A program made the position numbers and the translations under genes. A stretch of 64,000 bases of DNA from Endomychus coccineus (lineage: Eukaryota; Arthropoda; Insecta; Coleoptera; Endomychidae), in the NCBI GenBank assembly GCA_958510875.1, contig OY294071.1, positions 37,850,581 through 37,914,580 of the forward strand, read 5' to 3'. Under the pieces are notes generated by a model. The model was not told the DNA's origin. It did no database searches and saw only the letters and a program-made list of their open reading frames with translations. Shown here piece after piece: positions 11,580 to 25,300 of the stretch. How positions within the stretch are numbered: position 1 is the stretch's first letter; each line of letters opens with the position of its first letter.

Positions 11580-12131
11580 CATACAGGTCTGGGAACTCGC
11601 ATATTTGACATGGGTCTCGTACGCGTCGCCAAACTCGTAGTCCCTCGCTCAGCCACTAGCTAGAGCTTGGATTTCTTTCCGGAATCGCAAGTTCGCAAGC
11701 AGTGTTACTAAGTATTCTGATTTGAGAGAGGAATAGAACTGTTACTCTTGTCAAAATGTATTACTCATCTTGAAAATAACTTCTCCTTTTTCGTTATACA
11801 TGCTCGCACACATAAAAGACCACGTTAAAACGATTTCTATCCGGAAGCTCAAGCATCCACTTTTTTCGCATTTCCGCATCTTTCGGCATTTTAAAAACAG
11901 AAGTTTCTTGCTTGACACTTTTGTACCCCGTTTTACATTTCGGCACAATGCACGGTTTCGTAATTTGTTTCTAAAAACGCAGGTATTCCTTGTGTTTACA
12001 AGTCAACAGACAGTTGTCAGAGAATACTTTCACGTGACGTCTTTTGGTACTACGCGACATTCGACGCTTAGCGGTCCCACTTCTCACATAGGAAACAGCC
12101 CCGAGTCTTCAGACCTGTATGTACGACCGTG
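11580..12131 (-). mobile_element. P-element-like TIR transposon with THAP frame, copy 3
   Basis: A 552-bp copy with a perfect 8-bp duplication gttggggg at 11572-11579 and 12132-12139. The minus-strand frame at about 11950-11775 reads VPKCKTGYKSVKQ, FKMPKDAEMRKKWMLELPD and NRFNVVFYVCEH and then stops. The terminal cysteine and histidine are separated by one residue rather than the two usual in THAP, so the finger may be damaged. No catalytic domain is seen. Confidence 0.88.
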
Positions 12132-12498
12132 GTTGGGGGCTTTTGTAAAGCATTGCGCTCATGGAACTCAATAACTCTATTCTTCATCTCTATGGCTAAT
12201 GGCTAGACTAGAACAGTCAGTCAGTACAGTAACTCCTAACTCGTGAGAGTTGTGAGGAATAACCAGTCAAGTTGATGAAACGAAAAGAAGTATTGCAATA
12301 AAAACAGTTTACTTATTAACTTTCAATTTTTACATGTACGTACTACAATAGAATAAAAATATTAAATAAATTTAAAAAGTATAATATAAATGCATTAAAT
12401 AATACTAAGATTGATGGAAATTATAATATCTACAAACAGTATTTTCAATTTATAACAATAAGCTGATCCAATATTCAATCATTGGAAGTCAACATTCA

Positions 12499-15390
12499 TT
12501 AAGATAAGGGTTCACGAGTTGTATTTGGTAAAAATAAGCATAGAAGTCCCCCACCTATTAACAATGCTGCCACAATGAACGTTGGAGCTGGACAATATAG
12601 GTCTAGGAGCGTTGCAATCACAATATTGCCAATAATGCCTCCTAGACGAGCAGCAACCATAGATATGGCTACACCTGTAGCTCTGAAACAAGACATAACA
12701 TTTAGGTTCATTTCAGTGTAAGGAAACACATTGTATATTCATTCTAAAATAATTTTAGGGCTATAATGCTTTTTAATTTCAAAAACTGTCGAAACAAGGC
12801 AACCTATTCATTCAAGCTAATAATTATTCAAATAAGTTGATATTTAGTAATTTATACAACATAAGTTAATTTCTGAAGACTCACCTGAGATTTGTGGGGA
12901 ATATTTCAGTTATGAGGCAATCTAAGGCAGCATTACCACATGAAATGACACTACTGAAAACAGCAGAGACCACTAAATTATGTGTTTTGTTGTAAACAAA
13001 ATACATGGAAGCTGCACATATACCTGATGTTACTGTACTGAACACTGCAACAAAATATATATTCAAAATGTTGAAAAATATCAAAGATTTGAAATCCATG
13101 TTAAGGATGTGCGTTTGCTTCTTACCTAAGAAGAATTTTCTGCCTAATCTATCCATTCCTAATACTGCGACTATGTTACTCGGTATTGCCGATGCCACAG
13201 TGATTAAAGATTCTGAAAACACGGCACTTTCAATTTTGTCATTACACGTAGCCCCAAGTTGCTGACTGCCTCGCTGCACTACAAATTCCGTCACTTGACA
13301 TACCGTGGCGCTTTCTCCTGGATGAAGTCGAGAGAACTCGTCAAATCGATTGAAAAGTTCTGGAAACCACATCATTAATCCGTAGTATCTGGAAGAATTT
13401 ATAAAATTATACGATCTTAATGAAAAAATTTTAATAAATAAAAATTAGGGTGTTACATACGAATTGAGGAACAGCCTTTCGAAGAACAGAAGCATTGTAT
13501 CAATGAAAATTCGCATTTATAAATTCTTAGACACAGTAGGTACTTACCCAATATGGAATGTAAAGTTGATGGTTATGGAAATGATGGTGAATCTTAATAT
13601 AGGTGTAACGAATAGTTGTTTGCTGTTATCAATTATATCTATAAGCATGTTCCTATACTTTCCTTTCACTGGTTCTCTTGGAGTATCTGTCATTCTAGAT
13701 GGAATATCATCCAAAATTAAATGTTTGACTGGGTAATCGTTTTTGTCGTTCCCTGTATTAACATTATAAATATGTTTGAATATTTCTAAGGCTTCTTCAC
13801 TTCTCCCCCGAGTGAGTAAAAATTTCGGACTCTCCGGTAATAGAAAAAGAAGAAGAGCTACGATGAAAGATGGTACAGCACAAATGAGAAGGAATATTCT
13901 CCATGAGTTATATTTGAAAGTATCTGATGAGTGGCCGATGTCAGCTGGAATAATAATCCATGCTAAGCCAGCCACAAACAAGTTTCCTAAAGTCCAGAAC
14001 GCTGCCATGGATGAGAGCATGGAACCTCTTTTAACTTTAGGTTGAAATTCTGCAAAGTAGGACCAGATAACTGGCCCGCTGCCCCCCAATCTGTGAATAT
14101 TTCAACACATATTAATAAACAGTTCTATGTGAAAATGTTGCGAATTTAACTCGCAAAGAGAACAGTAATTTTATTTTGCATTTTTAAAGAATTTGAATAA
14201 TGTTTAAATTGAATATTTGAGTTGCGTGCGTGCGTGCAAAACACACTGTGGAGACGATTGCGCCGTTCCTATTTGTTGTATAGATTTGAAATTTTGCAGA
14301 CTCCTTTAAAGTAGTGAAAATAAGAATATTTTTTGGGTGCGGTTGCCCCGTTTCAAGTGGTGTATTTAACATCCATCTTCAGTTTTTCAAACCGTATTGA
14401 CAAATGTGTATTTCTTGTTATAAATAAACACGTATATTTTAAGCCGCAGAAGTGTGTCGGAAATACTCATTTTAATATCCAAGTAACTTCATCCATGTGA
14501 AGTCACAGTCTATTTTATTTCTTCAGTATGTGGCAAATTTTGATAGTGCGTGTGACAGCAGGTGTCAGTATAAAACAGGTTTTATAATAGAGGGAATGAT
14601 TTCGAAAGTCAACCTGATGTGTCATTATAAAACAGAGCGTTGTGAAATACATTATGTAGACCATTTGGATAAAATTTCAATGCAATATAGTTTAACGTTT
14701 CTAGTGGTTTCTAAACCATTTCCAATATGTTTTCTGTTCCTACAATCATTTTCATTTGACCCGCAAGAATACCCGAAAGCTATTTTGTTAACAAAAGTGG
14801 AAGTCATGTGATTAGTTGATCAAAGTTCATTTTTTTGACTGATAATATGTTAGATAAATTTATACTTACGCCGCCCCATTTAGAAATCTGAATAACATGA
14901 AAAGTTCATATGACTGGCTGAAGCTTGAAGCCACGATGCATATGCCGTTCATGAAAGAGATTGCAATTAAGACCTTCTTACGGCCTAGCGAATCTGCTAC
15001 AGAGCCCCAAACGTAAGCTCCCGCCATCATTCCTATGAAGATGATGGAGTTGAGCCATCCTTTGGTGTGAGTATTTAAGTTTAAGTCGCATTGAGCTGAC
15101 GGAAGAATGAAGGACATCGAAATGACGTCCATCTCTTCCGAGGTACTCACGAAGCCGCATACTGTTAGAAGGAGGTAATGAAACTTTCCATATCCAGTAA
15201 GGTCTATGGCCCTCTCGAAGTCGGCTTTGTCACTGCAGCCCTTTTCAACATCCGTAGGGAGTTTTCCCAAATCCTTGAGAGTTGCGAGTGTGGCAAGTTC
15301 GAGATCTCTTGAACCGCAGCCGTTCAATACACGCTCGTCCTTTACATCACAGTCTATCTTTTTTTTTAAGTGAGGATCACTTTCTACCAT
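12499..15390 (-). CDS. synaptic vesicle glycoprotein 2 (SV2)-like major facilitator transporter
   Basis: Membrane transporter of the MFS, SV2-like branch; insect members are numerous and mostly of unknown substrate. Five exons (transcript order): 14870-15390, 13548-14090, 13126-13388, 12885-13044, 12499-12682, with phases 2, 2, 1, 2 and a total of 1671 nt (556 residues), a normal length. The first ATG at 15390 opens a hydrophilic N-terminus of about 65 residues, followed by GYGKFHYLLLTVCGF. The MFS loop signature WGSVADSLGRKKVL lies in exon 1, and MDRLGRKFFLG is the equivalent after the seventh helix. The exon 1-2 join gives FLNGAALGGSGPVIWSYFAEF, as in SV2 proteins. A short luminal region containing FNRFDEFSRLHPGE lies between halves. 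The intron at 14091-14869 carries dispersed repeats also found near 36.9 and 41.6 kb. Confidence 0.92.
14225..14830 (+). repeat. dispersed repeat inside an SV2-like gene intron
   Basis: Block 14240-14440 (gtggagacgattgcgccgtt...) matches 36890-37090 over about 200 bases with scattered changes. Block 14690-14770 (tggtttctaaaccatttcca...) matches 41600-41665. The two blocks together suggest one repeat family whose internal part differs among copies. No coding capacity recognised. Confidence 0.7.
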
Positions 15391-18300
15391 TCTACGATGT
15401 AGGCGGGTTTGAGTTTACTTGCTGCTAGCGAAAAGTGGAGTGTGGTCTTGGGGGCGGCACTTAGAGGGGGCAACGGGCAGAAAGATTAAGAAACGCTCTG
15501 AAATTAAAATAAATGATTAGGAAAGATTAGCGGCAACCTGGGTATTGTGAGCGTGTAAAAATAGTATTACTAAGACACAGAAACATACGGTAACCACACA
15601 CGTGTTATGTACAAAAGAATTAATGTTTATTTTTTAATCATCGTAATAGCACATCACGAGATTGAATCAAATTTGTATATGAGCAATAATTTCTCATTTA
15701 CATAAACACATTGAACATTCATTGGAATAAAATTATATTTCTGCATCAGCAGCTCAAATAATATCGTATTCATTGTCTTATCATCATATTTATGAGAAGT
15801 TATGGGAATCGAAGTAATATGTAATTTATACAACATATATTTACGGGATCACACCCGTATATCTATGTTGTCTCGATGATGATGCCCAAACATCATCTTG
15901 ATACAGACTAGGACAAAAGATAACATCGGATGTTTCCTACAATTCATTACAAACCACTTTTGAGATAATAATACCATATTGAAAACAGTGGAAAAATAAA
16001 TATGCTAACCAGCAATGGGGTTGATTTAGTGTATAGAGGAATCTAACTACACCAATATTCACGATGAACCACAAATGTTGTTTGCTGTTAAATTTATTTA
16101 AATTCCGGTTGAAAACAGCAACAGATGGTTATTCGCTCATTGATGAAATATATTTCCCATTCTAAACCAGCAAGAAGTGATACAATTGAGCAAATCAAAA
16201 ATGTTTCAGAAGTAAACATTCTGGAGAAATTATCACAATTTGTAGCTAATCTATGTAATAAAAATTGGCTATCGTAATATATATGTACCAATATTATGAA
16301 ATCCTTTGATTGAGAAAATAACCATAACCCATCATCGATATATATTCAATAAAACAACATCAAAAAGAATGAAACTATAATTATATTCCTTACTTACGGT
16401 ATATCCTGCAATGATGTAAGACAATTGATTATTGCATTATATAAAATCTATTATTTTATGGTAAAAATTTACATTATACTTCCAGTTAAATTTTACATTC
16501 AAATCTATTAGTTCTGCACGAAGAAACACGGCTTCAGACATACATTGAGAAGTGCTTATAATTAAACAAACGGTTGGATGAGTGATGGTTTGGTTTCGTT
16601 CAGTGGCGTAGTAAGAAAATTTTTCGTGAGTTGAATTTTAAAGTATGAAAATATTTCAAACCTTAGGTACATTGAAAATTCCAGGGGTCGAATCCCCCCC
16701 CCCCTCTACTACGTCACTGGACTTTCGCATCTATGCCTCAGAGTATATCATGTTCTACAATTGATATAGTAATTTTCTATAGATCTTCAATAGTCTATTA
16801 TATGTTATACTACTAATTTACCAATATTGTTATATTGTGAGTACCGACCTATGAAAAATTGGGTCCAGATCGTTCAAATATTAATGTTGATATGTAGTAG
16901 AGATTCGCTCTCCTATTATCAGTGAACTCCATTATTGAAAAAAAATTGCTGAACACACCCGAATATGTTAATCATAATTTATGATGACTTATCAATAGAA
17001 ATTATTACTATGGTGAATCATATAGCGTAAATAACATAATTAAAATTACATTAAATAGATTGTGGTGAATCAAACGTTGATGGGACTAGTTTGAATACGT
17101 AGAAAAATGTGTAGCATAATACCTACATAATTTGAAATTAAACGATAAATTTTCGAATCCATTTGTGCCAAAAATGTGAACAAGAATAACAATTTGGTTG
17201 TTCCACTAATGAACAATTTATAACATCTGTTAGTATTTTGATAATAATAATAATATAGTTTTTTCATACAAAAAAATTTTACCATAAAATTTTGTATAAT
17301 TTAGAGATAGTAAAAAATGAATGTTCTTTGCACCCATTATTTAAAAATTCGATGAAATAAACAGGTGTATCCACAAAAGTAAACTTGTGTGTGGATAATA
17401 ATTTTTACAATGGTAGATTTCTGTTTTAGGTAAAATGACAGTTTATGATGGTAAGTTCAGATTTTTTTTAACATTCTGAATGACTAATGACACTAAAATT
17501 AAATGCTTTGTAAAAATAGTATAAAGAATACATCAACCTATTTGTTAATTATAATATGTGTAATCAATTATTTCGTGCACCCTACTCCGCTCAATAAAAA
17601 GCAAATAATTTTTAACTTTGTTTTTATTGAGAGCGACTTACTTTTAATATTATCTGGAAGCGAGTTATATAACCTTGATGACAATTAAGTATGACATCTT
17701 TGTTTGTTGATGAACAAATAGTTTGGAATGTTATGGTAAAATAGGAATAATGATACATTTTAAATTCATCAAAATACGAAAATTTATCAGCGGGAAAATC
17801 TCAATTGCTCTTGGCATCTACACTGATGTAGATAAATTAACTTGATATAATAAGACTTACTGCTATTCTTAATAATCGACCAATCAAAACGTACTGAATT
17901 CCAAAAGTGTTAAAGACGATGGAAGTCAGAAGTCAGTACTGTGAATCAGTAGATTGTCTACAATATGCAAACGGTCACTTGAAAAACCTAATACTTGAAA
18001 ATTCAATTACCGCTATAAATTACATCCAAGAAAATTTGTTATTCTTGTAAAGGGAGATTTTTATTCAACCATACACACATTTTCTCTTCTCATTTTCATC
18101 TCTCAATTCACACTAAAATTATAATTTAATGAAAATAGTGATTGCATCTGAGTAGTCACAGCTGCACTGTATGGTATGGAGATTAATTGGAAGGCAGTAA
18201 TACTATCAAATATAAGAACAAATGTTCAATATTAATTGGAAAGAATGATAGAAATATCCGATGTGCGTTCATCAATCTAAAAAAATTACTAGTGAATCTT

Positions 18301-19399
18301 TCTCCTTCACTCTTAACTTGCTCAGTATCAAATGTGAGAAGCTATCCTTGTTGCTTACTCTCATGATGAAACTGACAAATTCTCACAATTAAGCTAATTG
18401 TTGTTCGTTGTTTTATTTATTTCAGTTTTGCTATATCAACGACTGAATCAAAACAATTAGCTGGATGCGCGTTGAATAATTATTTTCAACGATGCAGTTT
18501 GCTTTATATGTCTCCATAATCCATAGTGGATTTGTGCTTTATACAATGTAATTTTTCACAAATCACTCATATAGCTACCTGTTTGCGACTTCTGCTTGTA
18601 GGACTGTGTATTTACAGCTGAACATATTGCAAGCTAATGTATCATTTTGAGATAATAATGAATCAAGTTCGATAAATTAATTTAAAAATACCGTTTGATT
18701 GTGATTGCAGACAACAAATATATGTATTCGTCCGACCTTCTTATGCCCTTGTCTTCATAGAGGCATAATTAAAATTCCACATATATATGTCAACATTTAT
18801 AATATTAACGGTCCCCATACTTTTGACTGCTGAACAATTCTGCTGTAAATTGTACTAAACAGAGGTCCACTGGTTTTAGTCATAGTTTGACTGTAATCGT
18901 GAGAAAATAAATGGGTGATCGTTCCTTTGGGCAAGGTGATTATTACAGTTCTAAAGAAACAACAATATATTACCTAATGGATATTTAAATCATATTTAAT
19001 TATACAATAAAATTTTACAAATACGTAAGATTGAATGAATACCTTAATTAATTCCATTATTGCAAACTTATAATGTGTAAGCTACTTATATCCTCACGGA
19101 ATTGTTATCATTAGACAATTTCTTGACAATAATTATTTGATTAGCAGTGTAACTTTTCGAGCACCACCTCCAGAATGTTTATCTAACCAGCTTGCCATGA
19201 TTTATGTTTGAAACGCAGTTGTAAAGCAATGATGTATGAACGTAAATTCAGTTGTAAAATTTGTATTCATAATGCCATTGGAATGAAAAACAATATAACG
19301 TTATTTTATATAATGTTATTAATGAGATTACATAGATATTTATGTAAATTTCATAAATGATATTATGGAGTATTAAAGATATTGTAAATTATTCAACAT
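15391..19399. other. long gene-poor interval upstream of the SV2-like gene
   Basis: About 4 kb, very AT-rich. The first 150 bases presumably contain the SV2-like promoter and leader. One small inverted-repeat element at 16601-16719 is listed separately. An ATG-initiated 43-codon frame at about 17921 (MEVRSQYCESVDCLQYANG) is open, but nothing supports it as a gene. Confidence 0.45.
16601..16719. mobile_element. possible miniature inverted-repeat element
   Basis: A 119-bp segment bounded by cagtggcgtagtaa at the left and its near-complement ctactacgtcactg at the right. The termini resemble those of several cut-and-paste families, but no clear target duplication was found. Confidence 0.4.
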
Positions 19400-22300
19400 T
19401 CAGATCGTAAATATGTCCTCTAGCCTTGCTCCATCGTTACATAAACATTTATGAAGTATCCTTTCAATTTCCTTCATGATATCTAAGAAAGTTCGTTCAA
19501 AACTGACATTGAATATTTTTTCTGCTGTAAATAGTACATATTTTTGAAACTGCCTTTTTATGACATATTCCATCATTTCTGGATTGAATTTAATAGTGAG
19601 GTGGTTGGATTTTGGCTCATTTTGATCCTTTTGTGGAAAAATTCAAAATAAAATTGAAGTAAATACGATTGAATTGTATGGATATTTATTGTTATATCGG
19701 GTACGTACAATGGAAATGCTCAATGAGATTTGTTAACATTTTGATCACCAGTTGAATGTTCCAAATAAATGTAGATTTTCTAATTTGTTTAAATATATTA
19801 GGATTGAAAAGAGGTTCTTCTAGTTTTGGCGAGGACTGTATAATATTACGTAGATACAACAGGTTTAGCAAATAGCACGTGTTAAGCTCTCAATCTACAA
19901 AATTATTGATTCTACATAATTAGTTTCACAGCCATGTTTTTCACAACATGTTTCAACAGCTTCGTGAATTACTTTAGAGGTTTATTAATGGAAAGTCATG
20001 TGTTACAATTGATACATGCCCTTGAGAATATTGTAGAAAGACGACAGTACCTAATCTTATAATTAATTCTACCAATATTGTTGAAGAGTGTTATTTCGAT
20101 TCCATCACATTTAACCTCAATCATATCAATAACACGATAGAGCAAGAGTGATTCAGTTATTGCTCGTATTATCCACTTCGTTAACTATAAGAAAGTTTGT
20201 TGCAGTATCAATACCTTAAGTCGATATTTTGTTGGCAAATTCTAAGTTATCATAATGAGTTAAAAATTAATTAGTAAACTTTGTTTGAGAAATGAATGTA
20301 AATTCATTTAAAATACAGGTGTAAATGGTGTAATGATTAAAATAGGTAGATTAGATTGTTAACTTTCGAACTGAAAACTTGATTAAAATATCAGAAAGTG
20401 AAATTAATATAGGACCATTAACATAACGTTGAATTCACATATGAAAATAACGGCTAATGTTGTAAACTCTACTAGTATAATGTTCTGAGTCTAACCACAA
20501 ACCACTACATGAAGTCGTGACAAAGTTGTAATTTCTCAAAATTAATTTCAATTATTTACAAATGCATGATTTTGTAGGAAGGTCACCAATTTTTATCCTA
20601 TTACTTTTGAGTTAAGAAGTCAGTTATTGTGTTAGGTAAGTCTGATAAATTTAAGATAATTAAAATTACTTTTGCTACGAATACGAGCACAAGGGATTTT
20701 CCTGAAGCTGCCTACCTTGTTTTGTCAAGTTCTGCATCGTGTTTTCGTGTTCGACTTACCCCAACCGCTCATCGGTGTGTGTACAATACAAAGGCAGACA
20801 TACATCTAATTTTTTTTTTAAATATCTAAAAAAACCCAAAATATTATTTTGATTCTTCTCATAATTGAGTACATTTCAATATTTCGATTTTGAAATTTCC
20901 ACTCTCAGTCCTGACGTTAAGACGTGGATTTTCAGTGAAAGCAATCTTATTTCTGGGAGTTCCTTAGCATCAAATGGTCAAAAATGATGTAATTCAAAAT
21001 ATGAATATATTATATTATATATTACATGCGAAAATCACTATAGATGGAGGCTTGCCTTTTTTATTCCATTTTTAAAATTTTTCGTTTAATCTATATATTG
21101 AACGAAGTTTCGTATTATTCTGCTTTGTGCACAAAATGATTACTTATGTAATTGGTAATTATTGAACTTATTCAGCGTGTTATATATTATATATTAATAA
21201 TTTTCACAACTGATGAAATATTTAAAATGCCTGAGATCTCAAAATGCTCAACAATGTCCTCAAAATAGTTCGAAAGTATTTTCTATTTAAATTTATTTTT
21301 TGAATGTCAATTTTTTTACAATATTTTATTAAATTGAATATTAATTGAAGGCAGTTTATCTGAATTGTTGAAAATAATATAAAACGTATTACGACCTCTA
21401 ACTTCTTACGGTACATCGTCTTATTTTGTGTTAAGGTTGCTATCTTTTTAGTACAAACAAAGCAATAAATGATTAATGTCATTTTACTTACATGGATATT
21501 TTCCTGAAGACAGTATCTTTTTAGCAATATATACTCCAGTTTAATATCTTGAGTTGTGCAGATGTATTTTGTGTTATAAAAGTCATTGCCAACAAAGCAA
21601 GTAATCACTAAGGAGTGAAACTCACGTTTATGCTGTTAAATCACAAGGGCGCTTCTACTTCCGATACATTTGAATTGAGTAGACAATCAAAACGAACTAA
21701 AAACATATGTAGCGCGCACCTTTTGAATAGTGTTCAAACGTAGCGGGAAATCAATTAGCTACTCCATATATTAACAGTGGATTAGCAACATTATTAGTAC
21801 TTTGCTTTACCAAGCAGTTATACGGTTTTGCCTGAATGGGGGACAAACCACCAATGACTGCTAGTTATTTCATCTTTACAAGTAGTATTGTAGTTTTTAA
21901 TTATTACAATAGCTAATTGCCTTTCCATTTTCATGCCAATTCTTGCTGTCGGTTACAATTGATTCACTTGCGAGTTTTTTGCCCTATTTGCTCGTAAAGG
22001 TGTTATCTTTCATGTTAAAGATAAATACAATTAATTAACACTCGATTTATTCAGAACAGACCAAATTCATTACCTTTTGATATATCAGAAAGAAGCTACA
22101 AATATCATTAATGATACAATTTTACAAACTTAGACATTTGATTTTTTTCTGAACTCCATTATAGTGATAATACAATTTGATGTAAGGGTAGATAAACAAG
22201 TTTGAGATGATTTCAATAGGTGAACGTTTATGTAGATCAGGGAAAGGGAGACATAGAAAAAGACCAATATTTATAAAAGTCATCAATATTGTCAGATGTA

Positions 22301-25300
22301 CAGGCTACTAGGATACCTAAAAAAAATATGTCCATACATCAATCTACAACCGACCATCTCCAGAAAATTGAATGTATACTCAAATAATATTGAACATCCT
22401 GAAAGCCATTAAAAAATTGAAAGGATGATAATAGTAAATACTAGATAAACATACTAATGCTGACTTTGACACTACGAAGTTATCCTATGCTGTTGCGAAT
22501 CTGCGTACTCCTGAGTTCCAAGAAAAGCCTATAACTCACTTACAGCAAGGTTTATGTACAGAAGACTGGACCACAGTACTGGAGGAGCTGACAGCGAGTG
22601 TACCAGATGCTCGTTCAATGTAACACGTATCACCATATATATTTCTCCAGAGCGTTCAGTAAGTAACTCTTACTAAATCAAAAGAAATTCTTCTTCAAGG
22701 AAACCGAACCAAATCAAAACGTAACGAGAAAAAGGTGTTTTCTTCCGAGTCTTGTTTCAAATTCATGCAATCCACCGTTTTCCTTGATTCGTTTTCAAGT
22801 GTACAAACACACACGAGTGCAATACTTATGTCAATACAATAACCGCATTTTCTAGAGAAGGGAGGGGTAAACCATGCCGAAATAGTCGGTCAAAATATCG
22901 GTAATATTTCCGAAAATAGAGTAAGACACCATTATAAGAGGTGGGAGTTGAAGTAAAAGTGTAATACCTAAATTTATTACGAAAATGTGAATGTTGTTTT
23001 TATATTTGTATAATGGTTAACTATTGCTCTAGTCGAGGGACATTCTACGTCCGAATTGAAGGTTGCTGATTATTATTATATTGCGAAAATTGCTGCCTTA
23101 TATTTTATTACGTTGATTGATTGAATACTTCTGGTAGTTTATTTATATAAATGTTTGTGTTTTTGGAAAGTAGAATCAAAGTTGATTTATTTCGAACATC
23201 ATTTTCAATTATTTATTACAACGCAAAAACTTAACACAAAATCAAATTATTTGTGAAAACATGCTTTATAAACCTTCAATTTCAATATGTAAAAAAAATT
23301 GAAATCATATCAGAACTCATTATACGTGATGAACTAACTCTCTAAACTTAAACTTATTTAAATTTAGTACCCAATTGGTTGAGGATGGTGATTCCAAAGC
23401 ACTCTAAACCGTTTGCTCAGCATAGACAATTGCAGATTTGATATTTCGTAAAGTCACCGAAGTATTATTAAATTTATTAGTTTAACAAGTGCATACAGTG
23501 ACCTTAAGTTAATACTTCTCAACTACATACGAATACGATTTATGTTGATACTGTTTATTTAATGTACAAAATGTCTTTCAAAATTCGAATGATGCGAAAG
23601 AAATAGAAATTGTACGAAAACGAAGAGAAACTGAAAACAGAAATGACCTTAAAATTGAATTCAACTGTTTAAATTAATCAACCTCCTGACAATGGACATA
23701 AATACACAATGTGAAAACATCAGATTGTTTTGAGTTATCTATATTGCAAAAATATTAATTAATTCATTCAATCGGGGTACGCAATTACAATTTTCTATTT
23801 AGTGCATTCTATTGTATTCACAAGTTATTTGTTTCCTATTTAAATTCAAGATCATAAATCAATACATGTGAAAATTTAAGTTAAATAAGCATAGTATATC
23901 CTGCCGCATCTTCCGTTTTATTATGTATAACAAGTTACTAAATAATAAACGTATGAACATTCTATAAGTATTTTGAATCGTTTAGTGGTAATGATTAGTT
24001 TCAACTACTTAACCATTTCAGTTATCACAGTACTACTTAGAGTTCATTGGCGAATAAATTAACACGCAGCTGCTAATAAAAAAATATAGGTCCATTACGT
24101 CTGTAGGAAAATTTCTTATATTTCCACTATACTTTATTAAACCGTGAAGTCGATTTTTTTAAAACTTTATGAACGAGATTTTTCTTTAAAACGAATAGAT
24201 TTATTACAAAGATATTCAATTAGAAATTTTACACTAACCTGAAGTCTTCAGAGAAGAGTTAGTTTTTGAACACTTACTGCAGGGCTGCTAGCAACCTCAG
24301 CAGTTAAACTAAATTATAAAAACATCGTGAAGTTTATATACTAGTCCTAACAATCTCATTGTTAACTATGTTGATCAAAAAGTAAACAGACTGGTTGTAC
24401 GTCTAAATATAAACTTCTGAATTGTGATACTTAAATGTTACTATGAAATATATGAATCGTACATGATCCTTCTGTATCAACTATATAGTAGTAATACTTG
24501 TACTACACGAATATTACGAAGAAATATGGATTCTTGTAAGAGTAAGGTCAAACATTCAAATTATGAATATTGCTTATGCATATCTAGCATCATTGGTAGT
24601 CAACTAGGAAACTAAAAGATAATTTCAAAGAAGAGAAATTCTAATACTTGCAAATCTCATAATCGTTAAACTGCTAAAATAATAGTTTAACATTCTAGAA
24701 AATAGTTTGAATCAATATTTTGTGAAACTAAGGGATACATACTTATTGATGCAATGAATCATGAGTTAAAATTAGGAATGATGCGATTTATGTAAACAAT
24801 TTACTGAAATAATTAAGTACTTATAAATTATCATTTCGGCAATTTTCTGCGATGGTTCTGAAAATAAGAATATGTTTATATTCTCGAACCATTTGTAGAT
24901 GAATGTTACGTTTTCTTGGTATTTTGGTTGTTTAATATGAATAAAAATAAAATAAGATTTCTTTTTCGACGTTTCGATATTTTATTTATATCTTAGTGAA
25001 AAATTGTTATGTTAATTAGTGTTTCTATGTAATTTAGAAAAGAATAGACTTTGATCAATGAAATGCGTCTGCAGCCGACTTGTGTTTCAAAAATCCAATT
25101 AAAACTGCAAAAAACATTGGATCGGTTGTGTGTGAAAGAGTAATGTATGGATAATTATCAAATTGATTCACTTGAAATGGATTGAATTTTTGACAAAGAT
25201 ATAATTACTTGAACCATTGACTAAAATACAGTGTTAGATTTATACCAGCAAAAATTTCGAAATGTAGGTATTGTTGAAAAAACTATTTCGACTTGTATCG

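Noticed and set aside
11770..12174. 134-codon plus-strand frame
   Set aside because: It is the antisense of the THAP segment in P-like copy 3 and extends past the element end.
21222..21608. 128-codon minus-strand frame as one gene
   Set aside because: Only its 5' third (21492-21607) looks coding and ends at a consensus donor; the rest is AT-rich intron.
22490..22656. Minus-strand open stretch ending in a good splice donor
   Set aside because: Two frames are open, no matching acceptor or family was found, and it may be repeat DNA.
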